From assembly GCA_963675575.1 (NCBI GenBank), contig OY776378.1:2790001-2854000 (forward strand): DNA of 64,000 nt, read 5' to 3'. Both the position numbers and the translations under genes were made by a program. A model generated the notes under the pieces. That model worked only from the letters and a program-made list of their open reading frames with translations. It ran no database searches and was not told the DNA's origin. Each line of letters starts with the position of its first letter. Position 1 is the stretch's first letter. Of the stretch, positions 1-8,508 are shown in pieces. This DNA comes from JAGLOK01 sp963675575. GTDB taxonomy: Bacteria; Bacillota; Clostridia; Christensenellales; UMGS416.

Positions 1-118
1 CTCAGGGAATATGGATCAAAAATCGCTTGCCGAAGTGGCCGCGACCGGAGTTGATTTTATCTCGCTCGGCGCACTCACCCATTCGGTAAAAGCTTTGGAC
101 ATCAGCCTAAAATTCTAA
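1..118 (+). CDS. nadC: Nicotinate-nucleotide pyrophosphorylase, C-terminal end (partial)
   Basis: Only the last 38 codons are in the window, read from base 2 to the TAA at 116-118. The fragment contains AATGVDFISLGALTHS followed by KALDISLKF, which matches the C-terminal end of quinolinate phosphoribosyltransferases, where this strand lines the phosphate-binding part of the barrel. The enzyme makes nicotinate mononucleotide from quinolinate and PRPP in NAD synthesis. Its stop overlaps the stop of the convergent Gx-transporter gene by four bases, so there is no room for a separate terminator. Confidence 0.85.
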   Translation, partial: SGNMDQKSLAEVAATGVDFISLGALTHSVKALDISLKF

Positions 119-651
119 TTTAATAGGTATCTTTTAACGACTCCGGCTTTGTCGATACGGTTATAAAACAGCCCAAATACTGTGGCTGTTATTATCCCTG
201 TCGCAACTCCCCCCGCCATAAGTATCGGAAGATATGAAAACACCGCGGTATCTTGCAATATTAATGCCGCCGATAGCACCTGCATAATATTAAATGCCGC
301 AGAGCCCGAAAGGCTTATCCCATAAAAAGAAAAATGCTTTCCGTAGCCTCTTTTAAGCGCCAGCATCACAACGGCGGCCATAGTCGCGCCGCTTAATGAA
401 AATACGAGCGATATTGGACCCCCCGCGAAAAGCGAACCTAAAAGGCATCTTGCCGCAACTATCGGAAAAGTATATTTATATCCCAAAGAAAAAATCACAA
501 ACATGGTGACAATATTGGCAAGCCCCAGCTTCAGGCCGGGGATAGGCACAACCGCCTGAATGGGGATAAACCCTTCAAGCACGGAAAGCGCCGCAGCCAC
601 TGCGGTCAGCATCGCGCTCAGCACCAGTTTTTTTGTTTTATTATTTGTCAT
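115..651 (-). CDS. Gx transporter family / heptaprenyl diphosphate synthase component I-like membrane protein
   Basis: A 178-residue, very hydrophobic protein with about five or six predicted membrane segments. Early PxPGxKLGLANI and RCLLGSLFAGGP motifs are typical of the Hpre_diP_synt_I (Gx transporter) family. Despite the old name the family resembles ECF-type substrate-binding membrane proteins, and its substrate is not settled. The ATG overlaps the stop of the upstream NusG-II gene (ATGA), so the two are translationally coupled. The pair, with the divergent apbE, is a recurrent Bacillota neighbourhood linked to flavinylated or quinone-dependent electron transfer. Transport of a polyprenyl or flavin precursor is inference only. 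Confidence 0.8.
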   Translation of the reverse strand: MTNNKTKKLVLSAMLTAVAAALSVLEGFIPIQAVVPIPGLKLGLANIVTMFVIFSLGYKYTFPIVAARCLLGSLFAGGPISLVFSLSGATMAAVVMLALKRGYGKHFSFYGISLSGSAAFNIMQVLSAALILQDTAVFSYLPILMAGGVATGIITATVFGLFYNRIDKAGVVKRYLLN

Positions 652-1019
652 TGCACCACCACATCAACTTCCTCTTGTGCGCCTACTATTTTAACAAGTA
701 TTCGGTTTGGCAAACACGCTGCGATTTGGTTTGCGCGGTATATCCAACCCGTATATACGCATATCTGATTCGGGCAGTCAGATTCCAAGAATCTTATTTT
801 CCCCTGCTCGGCAACAATAACTACGTCACCTTCGTCCAGAATATATTCTTTTTGTTCGGTAATGTCATTTAATCTGACTTCGTATAAAAGTTCCCCATCT
901 TTAATGATTTGCGCATTTAGAGATTCGCTTTCGTTTTTGGGCACGCTTTGATAAAACATCAAAGCAATAATCGATGCTATAACAAAAAATATCAAAAAAT
1001 CGCCCCATTTAAGTTTCAC
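648..1019 (-). CDS. NusG domain II-containing membrane-anchored protein
   Basis: A 123-residue protein with one N-terminal membrane anchor (residues about 7-24) and an extracellular beta domain carrying the motif SDCPNQICVYTGWI. This CPxxxC pattern marks the stand-alone NusG_II family, which is unrelated in function to transcription factor NusG. The start is GTG, placed by an AAGGAG Shine-Dalgarno six bases upstream; no ATG start is available. It is the first gene of the operon with the Gx transporter and is divergent from apbE. The two cysteines could form an exported disulfide or ligate metal. A role in extracytoplasmic electron transfer is inferred from neighbours. Confidence 0.8.
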   Translation of the reverse strand: MKLKWGDFLIFFVIASIIALMFYQSVPKNESESLNAQIIKDGELLYEVRLNDITEQKEYILDEGDVVIVAEQGKIRFLESDCPNQICVYTGWIYRANQIAACLPNRILVKIVGAQEEVDVVVQ

Positions 1020-1069
1020 GCCAATCTCCTTTATGCGATTATACCATGCTCTTATTATTTTTATACAGA

Positions 1070-1098
1070 TTTACTTCAAAATCAAGCTCTGATATAAT
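1070..1098 (+). promoter_or_regulatory. Promoter of the apbE gene
   Basis: TTTACT at 1070-1075 and TATAAT at 1093-1098 are separated by 17 bases, giving a near-consensus sigma-A promoter 35 bases before the apbE start. It lies in the 114-base divergent region shared with the NusG-II operon, whose own -10 (TATAAT, minus strand, about 1043-1038) lacks a clear -35. Confidence 0.65.
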
Positions 1099-1133
1099 GA
1101 GCGCAGAATACAAAATTATGAAAGTCTAAATAT

Positions 1134-2225
1134 ATGAAAAAGATTACTAAAAAAATTATTACATATTCATTTGTGCTCGCTTTTATATTTTCTGCAAGCG
1201 CCTGTTCTGGTGCAAACAAAACATACAGCAAGTACAGCTATGAGTTTTTCGGAACTTTTGACACCATAATTCAGATAGCCGGATACGCCACAAGTCAAAA
1301 AGAGTTTGATGGATATTCAGAGCATGCCTACAATCGTTTCAATGAACTCAACAAGCTTTTTGACAACTACAACACATACGAAGGCATTAACAATATCAAA
1401 ACAATTAACGACAATGCGGGCAAAACTCCCATCGAAGTTGATGAAACATTAATTAATCTTTTGGATTTCTGCATAAAATCAAATCAAAGTATTTCCTCAA
1501 AAACAGATGTATCTCTTGGCTCAGTGCTTAAAATTTGGCACGAATACCGCGAGGCTGGCTTAGCCGACCCCCAAAACGCCGCGATTCCTTCCATGGAAGA
1601 ATTACAATCGGCAAACGCTTTTACAGGAATTGATAATGTTATAATAGATAAGCAAAACTCCACCGTGTATCTTAACGAAGGAAGCGCGCTTGATTTGGGC
1701 GCGGTCGCGAAAGGCTACGCCACCGAACTTGTTGCGCGAGAGCTTTTTGATATGGGTTTCGAGTCATTTTTCATACTTAGCGGAGGCAATGTGAAAGCGG
1801 TAGGAAAGCCGCATGAAGATGCAAAAAATCACTGGAGCATCGGTCTGCAAAATCCATTTTATTTTGATGACACTGTAAACAACGAAAATTTAATTGACAT
1901 AGCGTATGTGAATGATATGTCTGTGGTAACAAGCGGCGACTATCAGCGCTTCTATGAAGTTGACGGCGCAAAATATCATCATCTTATCGACCCTCAAACG
2001 CTTTTTCCCGCGGACTATTTCAGAGCGGTCACTATTTTCACTGAAGATTCGGGTATCGCGGATTTTTTATCCACCGCAGTCTTTCTCTCCACATATGAAG
2101 AAGGATTCACGCTCGTTGAAAGCATGGACGGAGTGGAGGGTTATTGGATATTTGCCGACGGCACTGTCGAAGCGACCGATGGCGCAAAAGAATTGCTTAA
2201 AAATTTGGGCGGCGCTGTCAATTAA
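1134..2225 (+). CDS. apbE: FAD:protein FMN transferase, lipoprotein
   Basis: A 363-residue protein. The first 23 residues form a lipoprotein signal ending in SASACSG, so it should be anchored outside the membrane. It has the ApbE hallmarks: FFGTFDT near the N-terminus, the ALDLGAVAKGYA block, FILSGGNVKAVGKP, and a late TSGDYQRFYEVDGAKYHHLIDPQTLFP block with the HxxDP motif. These enzymes use FAD to attach FMN to Ser/Thr of exported redox proteins. No obvious FMN-binding target protein lies in the window, so the substrate must be encoded elsewhere. A strong terminator follows. Confidence 0.93.
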   Translation: MKKITKKIITYSFVLAFIFSASACSGANKTYSKYSYEFFGTFDTIIQIAGYATSQKEFDGYSEHAYNRFNELNKLFDNYNTYEGINNIKTINDNAGKTPIEVDETLINLLDFCIKSNQSISSKTDVSLGSVLKIWHEYREAGLADPQNAAIPSMEELQSANAFTGIDNVIIDKQNSTVYLNEGSALDLGAVAKGYATELVARELFDMGFESFFILSGGNVKAVGKPHEDAKNHWSIGLQNPFYFDDTVNNENLIDIAYVNDMSVVTSGDYQRFYEVDGAKYHHLIDPQTLFPADYFRAVTIFTEDSGIADFLSTAVFLSTYEEGFTLVESMDGVEGYWIFADGTVEATDGAKELLKNLGGAVN

Positions 2226-2241
2226 AATTGGCATATATTAT

Positions 2242-2268
2242 AAAAAGGCATGCTATGCATGCCTTTTT
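2242..2268. terminator. Bidirectional intrinsic terminator between apbE and copZ
   Basis: AAAAAGGCATGC and GCATGCCTTTTT form a perfect 12-bp stem around a three-base loop. T runs occur on both strands, so it can end apbE on the plus strand and copZ on the minus strand. Confidence 0.85.
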
Positions 2269-2280
2269 ATTGTGCTTTTT

Positions 2281-2487
2281 TCAGTCGACTAACTTATAGC
2301 CCGCTTCATCAACGGCCGCTTTCATCGCGGCCACATCCACCTTACTTTCGTCATATTCCACTACCGCCGAATTCGTCTCTAGCGAAACTTCAGCTTTGTT
2401 AACTCCGTCAAGGTCTGCTAATGCGTTTTTCACATGCATGACGCAATGCATACATGACATTCCTTCTACTTTAAGTGTTACTTTCAT
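2281..2487 (-). CDS. copZ: Copper chaperone (heavy-metal-associated domain)
   Basis: A 68-residue single HMA domain with the metal site GMSCMHC at the N-terminus and the beta-alpha-beta-beta-alpha-beta length of CopZ/Atx1 proteins. It would carry Cu(I) to the exporter encoded just upstream. The start is fixed by AGGAGG seven bases before ATG. It lies 47 bases downstream of copA in the same direction, so the two probably form an operon in the order copA-copZ. Confidence 0.9.
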   Translation of the reverse strand: MKVTLKVEGMSCMHCVMHVKNALADLDGVNKAEVSLETNSAVVEYDESKVDVAAMKAAVDEAGYKLVD

Positions 2488-2534
2488 AATTTATCCTCCT
2501 AAAATATATAATTCAAATCATTTTTTTAGTTACC

Positions 2535-5018
2535 TTATTTCTTGGCTTTGCCTTTTAGCTTAAAAGCGTTAAGCCTGAGCGCGTTTGTAACAACCGACAC
2601 CGAACTTAGTGACATCGCCGCCGCCGCAAACATCGGATTGAGCCTAGGCCCACCGAATATATACAAAAGCCCCGCGGCAATAGGTATGCCCAAAACATTG
2701 TATCCAAACGCCCAAAACAGATTCTGCTTGATGTTTCGTATAACAGCTTTGGAAAGCGCAATGGCATAGGATACATCCATCAAATCGCTTTGCATGAGAA
2801 CTACGTCCGCCGATTCTATAGCCACATCCGTTCCCGAGCCGATGGCTATTCCCACATCCGCCTGCACCAGTGCCGGCGCGTCGTTGATGCCGTCGCCCAC
2901 CATCGCTACAGCGCCATGTTTTTGCTGAAGTTTTTTGACTTCATTCGCCTTGTCCTCGGGCAACACTTCAGATAGCACCATGTCTATGCCGACTTGCTTG
3001 GCTATCGCGTTTGCGGTTCTTCTATTATCTCCGGTTATCATAGCGGTTTTGAGTCCATAACTGTGCAACGCCTCAATTGCGCTTTTGCTGGACTCTTTCA
3101 CAACATCGGCCACAGCGATGATTCCGACAAGCTCACCTCCGGCTGCTATAAACATCGGGGTCTTGCCTTCATCGGCAAACTTGCCGGCCTGTGTGGCAGA
3201 GTCTTTTATGTCAATTTTCCTATCCGACATAAGTTTTTCATTGCCCAGCAAAATCTTCTCGCCATCGACATCAACTTCTATTCCATGACCAGGAATAGCT
3301 TTGAACTCCGAAACTTTGATAAGTTCGACTTTTTCAGCCTCGGCTTTTTGCACAATAGCTTCGCCAAGCGGATGCTCGCTTCCTTTTTCCGCGGATGCCG
3401 CGATTGCCAAAAGCTTTGCTTTGTCATATTTATTATACACCAAAATATCGGTTACCGTTGGCTTGCCTTGCGTGATTGTTCCTGTTTTGTCCAGCACCAC
3501 CACTTTTACCTTGTGCGTTATTTCCAGCGCCTCGCCGTTTTTAAACAATATTCCATTTGAGGCTCCCTTGCCCGTTCCAACCATTATAGCCGTTGGCGTC
3601 GCAAGCCCAAGCGCGCAAGGGCAGGCGATTACAAGCACCGCCACAAATATCTTTAACGCAAATGATATGCTTTCGCCGCTGATTAGCCACGCAAGCGATG
3701 AAAGCAAGGCTATTCCCATTACTATCGGCACGAAATATCCGGCAACAATGTCTGCCAGCTTTGCAATCGGCGCTTTTGACCCTTGAGTTTCTTCAACCAG
3801 TTTGATTATCTGTGCCAGTGCGGTGTCTTTACCTACTTTTGTCGCTTTAAATTGTATGCTTCCGTTTTTGTTGATTGAAGCGCCTGTAACAGCATCTCCA
3901 GCTGTTTTCTCTATTGGCATGCTTTCGCCGGTAAGCATTGATTCATCCACTGAAGTTATTCCCTCTGTAACCTCGCCGTCCACCGGAAGCTTCTCTCCGG
4001 GGCGCACGATTATCAAATCGCCGACTATAACTTCTTCCACGGGAATCTCGATTTCTTTGCCGTCTCTTATTACGCTCGCCTTTTTTGGTGCAAGTTCCAT
4101 AAGTTTCTTTATAGCTTCACTTGTTTTCCCCTTAGACCTTGCCTCAAGATATTTGCCCAGCATAACCAATGTAATGATTACCGCCGCGGATTCGAAATAC
4201 ATCTCGTGAATAAACTGTGCATTTCCCAAAGTAACCTGTATAAACGAATACACGCTGTATGTGAAGGCGGCCGTTGTGCCTATAGCGATAAGCGAATCCA
4301 TGTTTGGACTGCCCTTAAAAAGCGTCCTATAGCCTACTGTATAAAACTTATATCCAACGCCGATGACCGGCAACGTTAAAAGTAGTTGAACTAAACCGTA
4401 CAAAAATGGGTTCATCATCGGTGAAACAGCTCCCGGAACAGGCAATCCTATCATCGGACCCATGGCCAGATAAAAAAGCGGCACTGAAAATACAGCCGCT
4501 ACTATGAGCTTGATTTTCTGAATCTTTAGTTCGCTCTGCTTTTTATCAAGCCTGTCTTCGTTATTAGAGCCATCTTTAATTCTTACTGGAGTGTATCCAG
4601 CTTTTTTTATAGCTTCCTCAATTTGCGTTATGTTGCCAAGTTCCGGATTGTAATTAATCCTTGACCTCTCAGTTGCAAGATTGACCTCCGCGCTTTTCAC
4701 AAAATCAAGCTTTTTGAGCCCGCGCTCAACAGCGGCGGAACAAGCGGCGCATGTCATCCCCTGCACTTCAATTTCCAAATCCGAGATGTGTTCGTCTGGC
4801 GAAGCTTTATAGCCGCTTTTTTTGACAGCTTCAATAATCTGATCTTCAGATATCAGATTTTCATCGAAGAACACCCGCATCTTTTCAGTGGTCAGGTTAA
4901 CGTTTGCAGAGCTTACACCCGCTTGTTTTCCCACAGCCTTTTCGACTGCGGCTGTGCATGCCGCGCATGTCATTCCGTCTATATTAAAGTCTTTTTGTTT
5001 TTCAGCCATGTTCTCCAT
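2535..5018 (-). CDS. copA: Copper-translocating P-type ATPase
   Basis: An 827-residue P1B-type ATPase exporting Cu(I). Two N-terminal HMA domains each show GMTCAAC (Cys18/21 and Cys90/93). These are followed by membrane helices, the actuator loop TGES (about 363-366), the intramembrane CPC metal site (466-468), the phosphorylation motif DKTGT (Asp510) and the hinge GDGINDAP. All catalytic elements are intact. An alternative start three codons downstream has a GGAG directly before it. I see no CopY or CsoR gene nearby and no clear copper operator in the upstream region, so the regulator is probably unlinked. Confidence 0.95.
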   Translation of the reverse strand: MENMAEKQKDFNIDGMTCAACTAAVEKAVGKQAGVSSANVNLTTEKMRVFFDENLISEDQIIEAVKKSGYKASPDEHISDLEIEVQGMTCAACSAAVERGLKKLDFVKSAEVNLATERSRINYNPELGNITQIEEAIKKAGYTPVRIKDGSNNEDRLDKKQSELKIQKIKLIVAAVFSVPLFYLAMGPMIGLPVPGAVSPMMNPFLYGLVQLLLTLPVIGVGYKFYTVGYRTLFKGSPNMDSLIAIGTTAAFTYSVYSFIQVTLGNAQFIHEMYFESAAVIITLVMLGKYLEARSKGKTSEAIKKLMELAPKKASVIRDGKEIEIPVEEVIVGDLIIVRPGEKLPVDGEVTEGITSVDESMLTGESMPIEKTAGDAVTGASINKNGSIQFKATKVGKDTALAQIIKLVEETQGSKAPIAKLADIVAGYFVPIVMGIALLSSLAWLISGESISFALKIFVAVLVIACPCALGLATPTAIMVGTGKGASNGILFKNGEALEITHKVKVVVLDKTGTITQGKPTVTDILVYNKYDKAKLLAIAASAEKGSEHPLGEAIVQKAEAEKVELIKVSEFKAIPGHGIEVDVDGEKILLGNEKLMSDRKIDIKDSATQAGKFADEGKTPMFIAAGGELVGIIAVADVVKESSKSAIEALHSYGLKTAMITGDNRRTANAIAKQVGIDMVLSEVLPEDKANEVKKLQQKHGAVAMVGDGINDAPALVQADVGIAIGSGTDVAIESADVVLMQSDLMDVSYAIALSKAVIRNIKQNLFWAFGYNVLGIPIAAGLLYIFGGPRLNPMFAAAAMSLSSVSVVTNALRLNAFKLKGKAKK

Positions 5019-5087
5019 CCTATCTTAAACAATGAAATTAATTTATTAATATTGTGTAAACCTCATCGCATACATCCGTCATTACTA

Positions 5088-5116
5088 TTGACTTTCTTTT
5101 TGCCTGACTATATAAT
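5088..5116 (+). promoter_or_regulatory. Consensus promoter of the metY-metA-cysK operon
   Basis: TTGACT at 5088-5093 and TATAAT at 5111-5116 have exactly 17 bases between them, an almost perfect sigma-A promoter. The expected start near 5123 gives a transcribed leader of about 215 bases before metY. I found no SAM riboswitch or T-box core in this leader; it carries a short ORF instead. Confidence 0.75.
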
Positions 5117-5184
5117 AACATAAAAACCAAGTGTTTTACTAGGCTTTTTGATTAATTCATAAAAAGTTGATAAAGGGGAAAGAA

Positions 5185-5304
5185 ATGAATATAAATAAAA
5201 ATCCAATCACATATTATCGTTTTTCCTTGTTGTTGTCGGCTTTTTTGCACTCTCTTAAAGCAAGCAAACACACCATAAAAGAAAAGATGCAATGGTTAAC
5301 TTAA
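5185..5304 (+). CDS. 39-residue leader ORF upstream of metY
   Basis: An ATG preceded by AAAGGGGAAAGAA opens a 39-codon frame inside the transcribed leader of the sulfur amino-acid operon, ending 35 bases before metY. The peptide is basic with a short hydrophobic stretch (RFSLLLSAFLHSLKASKH) and ends in QWLT. It has no cysteine and one internal methionine, so simple Cys/Met codon attenuation is not evident. It could be a regulatory leader peptide or a real small protein. I do not recognise a family with certainty. The strong Shine-Dalgarno and placement argue that it is translated. Confidence 0.5.
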   Translation: MNINKNPITYYRFSLLLSAFLHSLKASKHTIKEKMQWLT

Positions 5305-5339
5305 CACTGTAAAACAACACAACAAAAAAGGAGTTAATC

Positions 5340-6623
5340 ATGACAAAAAATAAATTGCATTTTGAAACTTTGCAGCTTCACGCGGGTCAATCGCCCGACA
5401 CCGCAACCAGAGCGCGCGCAGTGCCGATATATCAAACCACTTCCTATAACTTTGACGACGCCCAGCACGCGGCCGATCTATTCGCGTTAAAGAAATCGGG
5501 TAACATCTATACTCGGATAATGAATCCTACAACCGATGTTTTGGAAAAGCGTCTGGCCGCCCTTGAAGGTGGCGTAGGCGCTCTTGTGACATCATCGGGC
5601 ATGGCGGCGATAACATACGCTATTTTTAACATCGCAAAATGCGGAGATGAAATCATTGCCGCAAACACGCTCTATGGAGGAACATACACTCTTTTTTCAG
5701 AGCGCCTTCCAAAGCAATACGGGATTAAAACCCATCTTGTTGACATCGATGATTTTGCCGCGGTGGAAAGCAAAATAAACGACAACACAAAAGCTATCTA
5801 TATCGAAACAATCGGAAACCCTAATATAAACGTTGCCGACTTAGAAAAGATATCTGAAATAGCCCATAAGCATAATCTTCCGCTTATCGCCGACAACACA
5901 TTCGGAACCCCTTATCTTATTAATGTAAAATCATACGGCGTGGATGTCGTGGTCTATTCGCTAACAAAATATATCGGTGGACACGGAACAAGCATCGGAG
6001 GCGCCATCGTTGACAACGGCACTTTCGACTGGAAAAGCGGAAGGTTCAGCGACTTCACACAACCGGACGCAACATATCACGGAATAGTATATGCGGATAC
6101 ACCCGACAACATGGGCTATATCATAAAAGCCCGTGTGCAGCTTCTGCGCGACAGCGGAGCCTGCATAAGCCCGTTTAACTCTTTTCTTATACTTCAGGGG
6201 CTTGAAACACTTTCACTAAGAGTAGAACGCCACTGCGAGAACGCGCAAAAGATTGCCGAATTTCTTGCAATCCACGAACAAGTAACTTGGGTAAACTATC
6301 CCACTCTTAAAGATAATAAATATTATGAGCTTGCGCAAAAATATTTCCCCAACGGCGTTGGAGGCATACTTACATTTGGCATAAAGGGCGGGCTAGACGC
6401 AGGGCGAAAGTTTATAGACTCTCTAGAGATATTCTCGCTACTCGCCAATGTCGCAGATGCGAAGTCGCTTGTTATCCACCCCGCAAGCACCACGCATGCG
6501 CAGCTAAGCGAAAGCCAACTCGCCTCAAGCGGAATATCGCCTGAGATGGTTCGCCTTTCTGTGGGACTTGAGCATATCGACGATTTGTTGAGCGATCTAT
6601 CACAAGCGCTCGCAAAATCTTAA
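5340..6623 (+). CDS. metY: O-acetylhomoserine sulfhydrylase (aminocarboxypropyltransferase)
   Basis: A 427-residue PLP enzyme of the Cys/Met metabolism family. The PLP lysine lies in SLTKYIGGHGTSIGG (Lys210) and the cofactor-binding SSGMAA motif is present. Its length and the insert DTPDNMGYIIKAR fit MetY rather than MetB or MetC (about 380 residues). It makes homocysteine from O-acetylhomoserine and sulfide in the cytoplasm. AAAGGAG precedes the ATG. metA follows after 16 bases and supplies its substrate, so the two form a complete direct-sulfhydrylation route. Confidence 0.94.
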   Translation: MTKNKLHFETLQLHAGQSPDTATRARAVPIYQTTSYNFDDAQHAADLFALKKSGNIYTRIMNPTTDVLEKRLAALEGGVGALVTSSGMAAITYAIFNIAKCGDEIIAANTLYGGTYTLFSERLPKQYGIKTHLVDIDDFAAVESKINDNTKAIYIETIGNPNINVADLEKISEIAHKHNLPLIADNTFGTPYLINVKSYGVDVVVYSLTKYIGGHGTSIGGAIVDNGTFDWKSGRFSDFTQPDATYHGIVYADTPDNMGYIIKARVQLLRDSGACISPFNSFLILQGLETLSLRVERHCENAQKIAEFLAIHEQVTWVNYPTLKDNKYYELAQKYFPNGVGGILTFGIKGGLDAGRKFIDSLEIFSLLANVADAKSLVIHPASTTHAQLSESQLASSGISPEMVRLSVGLEHIDDLLSDLSQALAKS

Positions 6624-6639
6624 TTGAGGAGGGTAAAAC

Positions 6640-7557
6640 ATGCCTGTAAAAATACCGGATAAACTACCCGCGGCAAGAACGCTTGCGGATGAAAATATAT
6701 TTGTGATGGATGAAAACCGCGCGGCAACACAGGATATTCGCCCGCTCAAAATCGCGATTTTAAATTTAATGCCTCAAAAAATAACGACGGAAACTCAGCT
6801 TTTGCGTCTGCTGGGAAACACTCCTTTGCAGATAGAAATCACTCTGCTTAAAACGGCAAGCTATCAATCCCAAAACACATCCAGCAAGCATTTAGCATCG
6901 TTTTATAAAACTTTTGATGATGTGAAAAGTGAAAATTTTGACGGGCTTGTGATAACGGGCGCTCCAGTGGAGCACATGGCCTTTGAAAATGTTGATTATT
7001 GGGATGAGCTTAAAGATATAATGGAATGGAGCAAGCACCATGTTTTTTCTACCATGCACATCTGTTGGGCAGCGCAAGCGGCGCTTTATTACCACCACGG
7101 AATTAGAAAACACGCGGCGGAAAAGAAAATTTTTGGGGTTTTCGAGCACGATATAATGGAAAAGCACTCACCACTACTAAGAGGATTCGACGAAGATTTC
7201 AAAGCCCCTCACAGCAGACATTCGCAGGTAATGAGCACAGACATCCTATCATGTCCTGATTTGGAGCTGTTAGCTCATTCAAAAGAGGCAGGTGTTTTGC
7301 TTGCCGCAAGCCGCGACAGGCGCCAAGTATATGTTTCAGGCCATCCGGAATACGACGCTTTGTCTCTGGACGGCGAATATAAACGCGATAAAAACAAAGG
7401 TTTGGAAATCGATTTACCCAAAAACTATTACCCAAATGATGATATTATACAAATACCTAAAATCACATGGCGCGCTCATGCAAACTTACTGTTTGCCAAT
7501 TGGCTGAATTATTATGTATATCAAGAAACTCCATTCGACATAGAAAGCATCGACTAA
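6640..7557 (+). CDS. metA: Homoserine O-acetyltransferase of the MetA family
   Basis: A 305-residue protein with the MetA nucleophile Cys142 in HICWAAQAALYYHHG and a RHSQV active-site strand. Residue 111 is Glu (GAPVEHM). In this family Glu111 is associated with acetyl-CoA use and Gly111 with succinyl-CoA, so the product should be O-acetylhomoserine despite the common succinyltransferase annotation. This fits the adjacent metY. GAGGAGGG lies before the ATG, and cysK follows after 15 bases. Confidence 0.92.
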   Translation: MPVKIPDKLPAARTLADENIFVMDENRAATQDIRPLKIAILNLMPQKITTETQLLRLLGNTPLQIEITLLKTASYQSQNTSSKHLASFYKTFDDVKSENFDGLVITGAPVEHMAFENVDYWDELKDIMEWSKHHVFSTMHICWAAQAALYYHHGIRKHAAEKKIFGVFEHDIMEKHSPLLRGFDEDFKAPHSRHSQVMSTDILSCPDLELLAHSKEAGVLLAASRDRRQVYVSGHPEYDALSLDGEYKRDKNKGLEIDLPKNYYPNDDIIQIPKITWRAHANLLFANWLNYYVYQETPFDIESID

Positions 7558-7572
7558 AAAGGAGATATAATC

Positions 7573-8508
7573 ATGACAAAAATAGCAAATAACATTACAG
7601 AACTTATCGGCAACACTCCGCTCGTTAAGTTAAATAAAATAACGCACGGCGCTAAAGGCACGGTGCTTGCAAAATTAGAAATGTTCAACCCACTCAGTAG
7701 CGTAAAAGACAGAATCGCCTACTACATGATAACCGAAGCCGAAAAAGCGGGAGAGCTTAAGCCCGGCAGTGTAATCGTGGAGCCTACAAGCGGAAATACG
7801 GGCATCGGTCTTGCCTACATCTCGGCTATAAAAGGCTACAGAATAATTCTTACAATGCCCGATTCCATGAGTATAGAGCGAAGAAAGCTTCTTTCAGCTC
7901 TCGGAGCGGAATTGGTGTTAACCGAAGGCTCAAAGGGAATGAAAGGCGCTATCGAAAAAGCGGATGAAATCGCCGCAGGTTTAGAAAATTCATTTGTGCC
8001 CCAGCAGTTTAAAAACCCGGCAAACCCAAAAGCCCATTACGAAAACACCGCAGAGGAAATCATTCGCGACACCGACGGCAAAGTGGATATTTTAGTTGCT
8101 GGCGTAGGCACTGGCGGCACAATTACGGGAACAGGTAAAAAGCTCAAAGAGTTCAATCCTAATATCAAGGTCGTGGCAGTAGAGCCAAAAGGCTCCGCAG
8201 TACTTTCCGGCAACTCCCCCGGTCCACACAAGATACAAGGCATAGGCGCAGGTTTTGTGCCGGATGTTTTGGACAAATCCCTAATTGATGAGATAATCCA
8301 AGTGGAAAACGATGACGCCTTTGAAACAGCGCGAAATCTTTCGAAAAAAGAAGGTATTCTTGTGGGAATGAGCGCGGGTGCTGCGGCGTTTGCTGCTGTT
8401 TTGCTTGCAAAGAGACCGGAAAACGATGGAAAAACAATCGTTGCCATTTTCCCCGATTCAGGCGAAAGATATCTGGCAGGAACTTTGTTTGAAGAAGAAA
8501 AGTCATAA
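7573..8508 (+). CDS. cysK: Cysteine synthase A (O-acetylserine sulfhydrylase)
   Basis: A 311-residue fold-type II PLP enzyme. The PLP lysine is in NPLSSVKDRIA (Lys45), with EPTSGNTGIGLA and GVGTGGTITG for substrate and phosphate binding. It forms cysteine from O-acetylserine and sulfide. With metY and metA it puts both sulfide-fixing reactions under one promoter. Its TAA stop overlaps the next gene's ATG by one base (TAATG), so the regulator is translated by coupling. Confidence 0.95.
   Translation: MTKIANNITELIGNTPLVKLNKITHGAKGTVLAKLEMFNPLSSVKDRIAYYMITEAEKAGELKPGSVIVEPTSGNTGIGLAYISAIKGYRIILTMPDSMSIERRKLLSALGAELVLTEGSKGMKGAIEKADEIAAGLENSFVPQQFKNPANPKAHYENTAEEIIRDTDGKVDILVAGVGTGGTITGTGKKLKEFNPNIKVVAVEPKGSAVLSGNSPGPHKIQGIGAGFVPDVLDKSLIDEIIQVENDDAFETARNLSKKEGILVGMSAGAAAFAAVLLAKRPENDGKTIVAIFPDSGERYLAGTLFEEEKS

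Noticed and set aside
2542..4209. Several plus-strand ORFs across the copA gene
   Set aside because: They are antisense to an intact, highly conserved P-type ATPase, have no ribosome sites and show no recognisable domains.
5123..5340. SAM riboswitch or T-box upstream of metY
   Set aside because: Neither the S-box core helices nor the T-box core sequence can be found; only a leader ORF and a weak CTTTTT/AAAAAG hairpin are seen.
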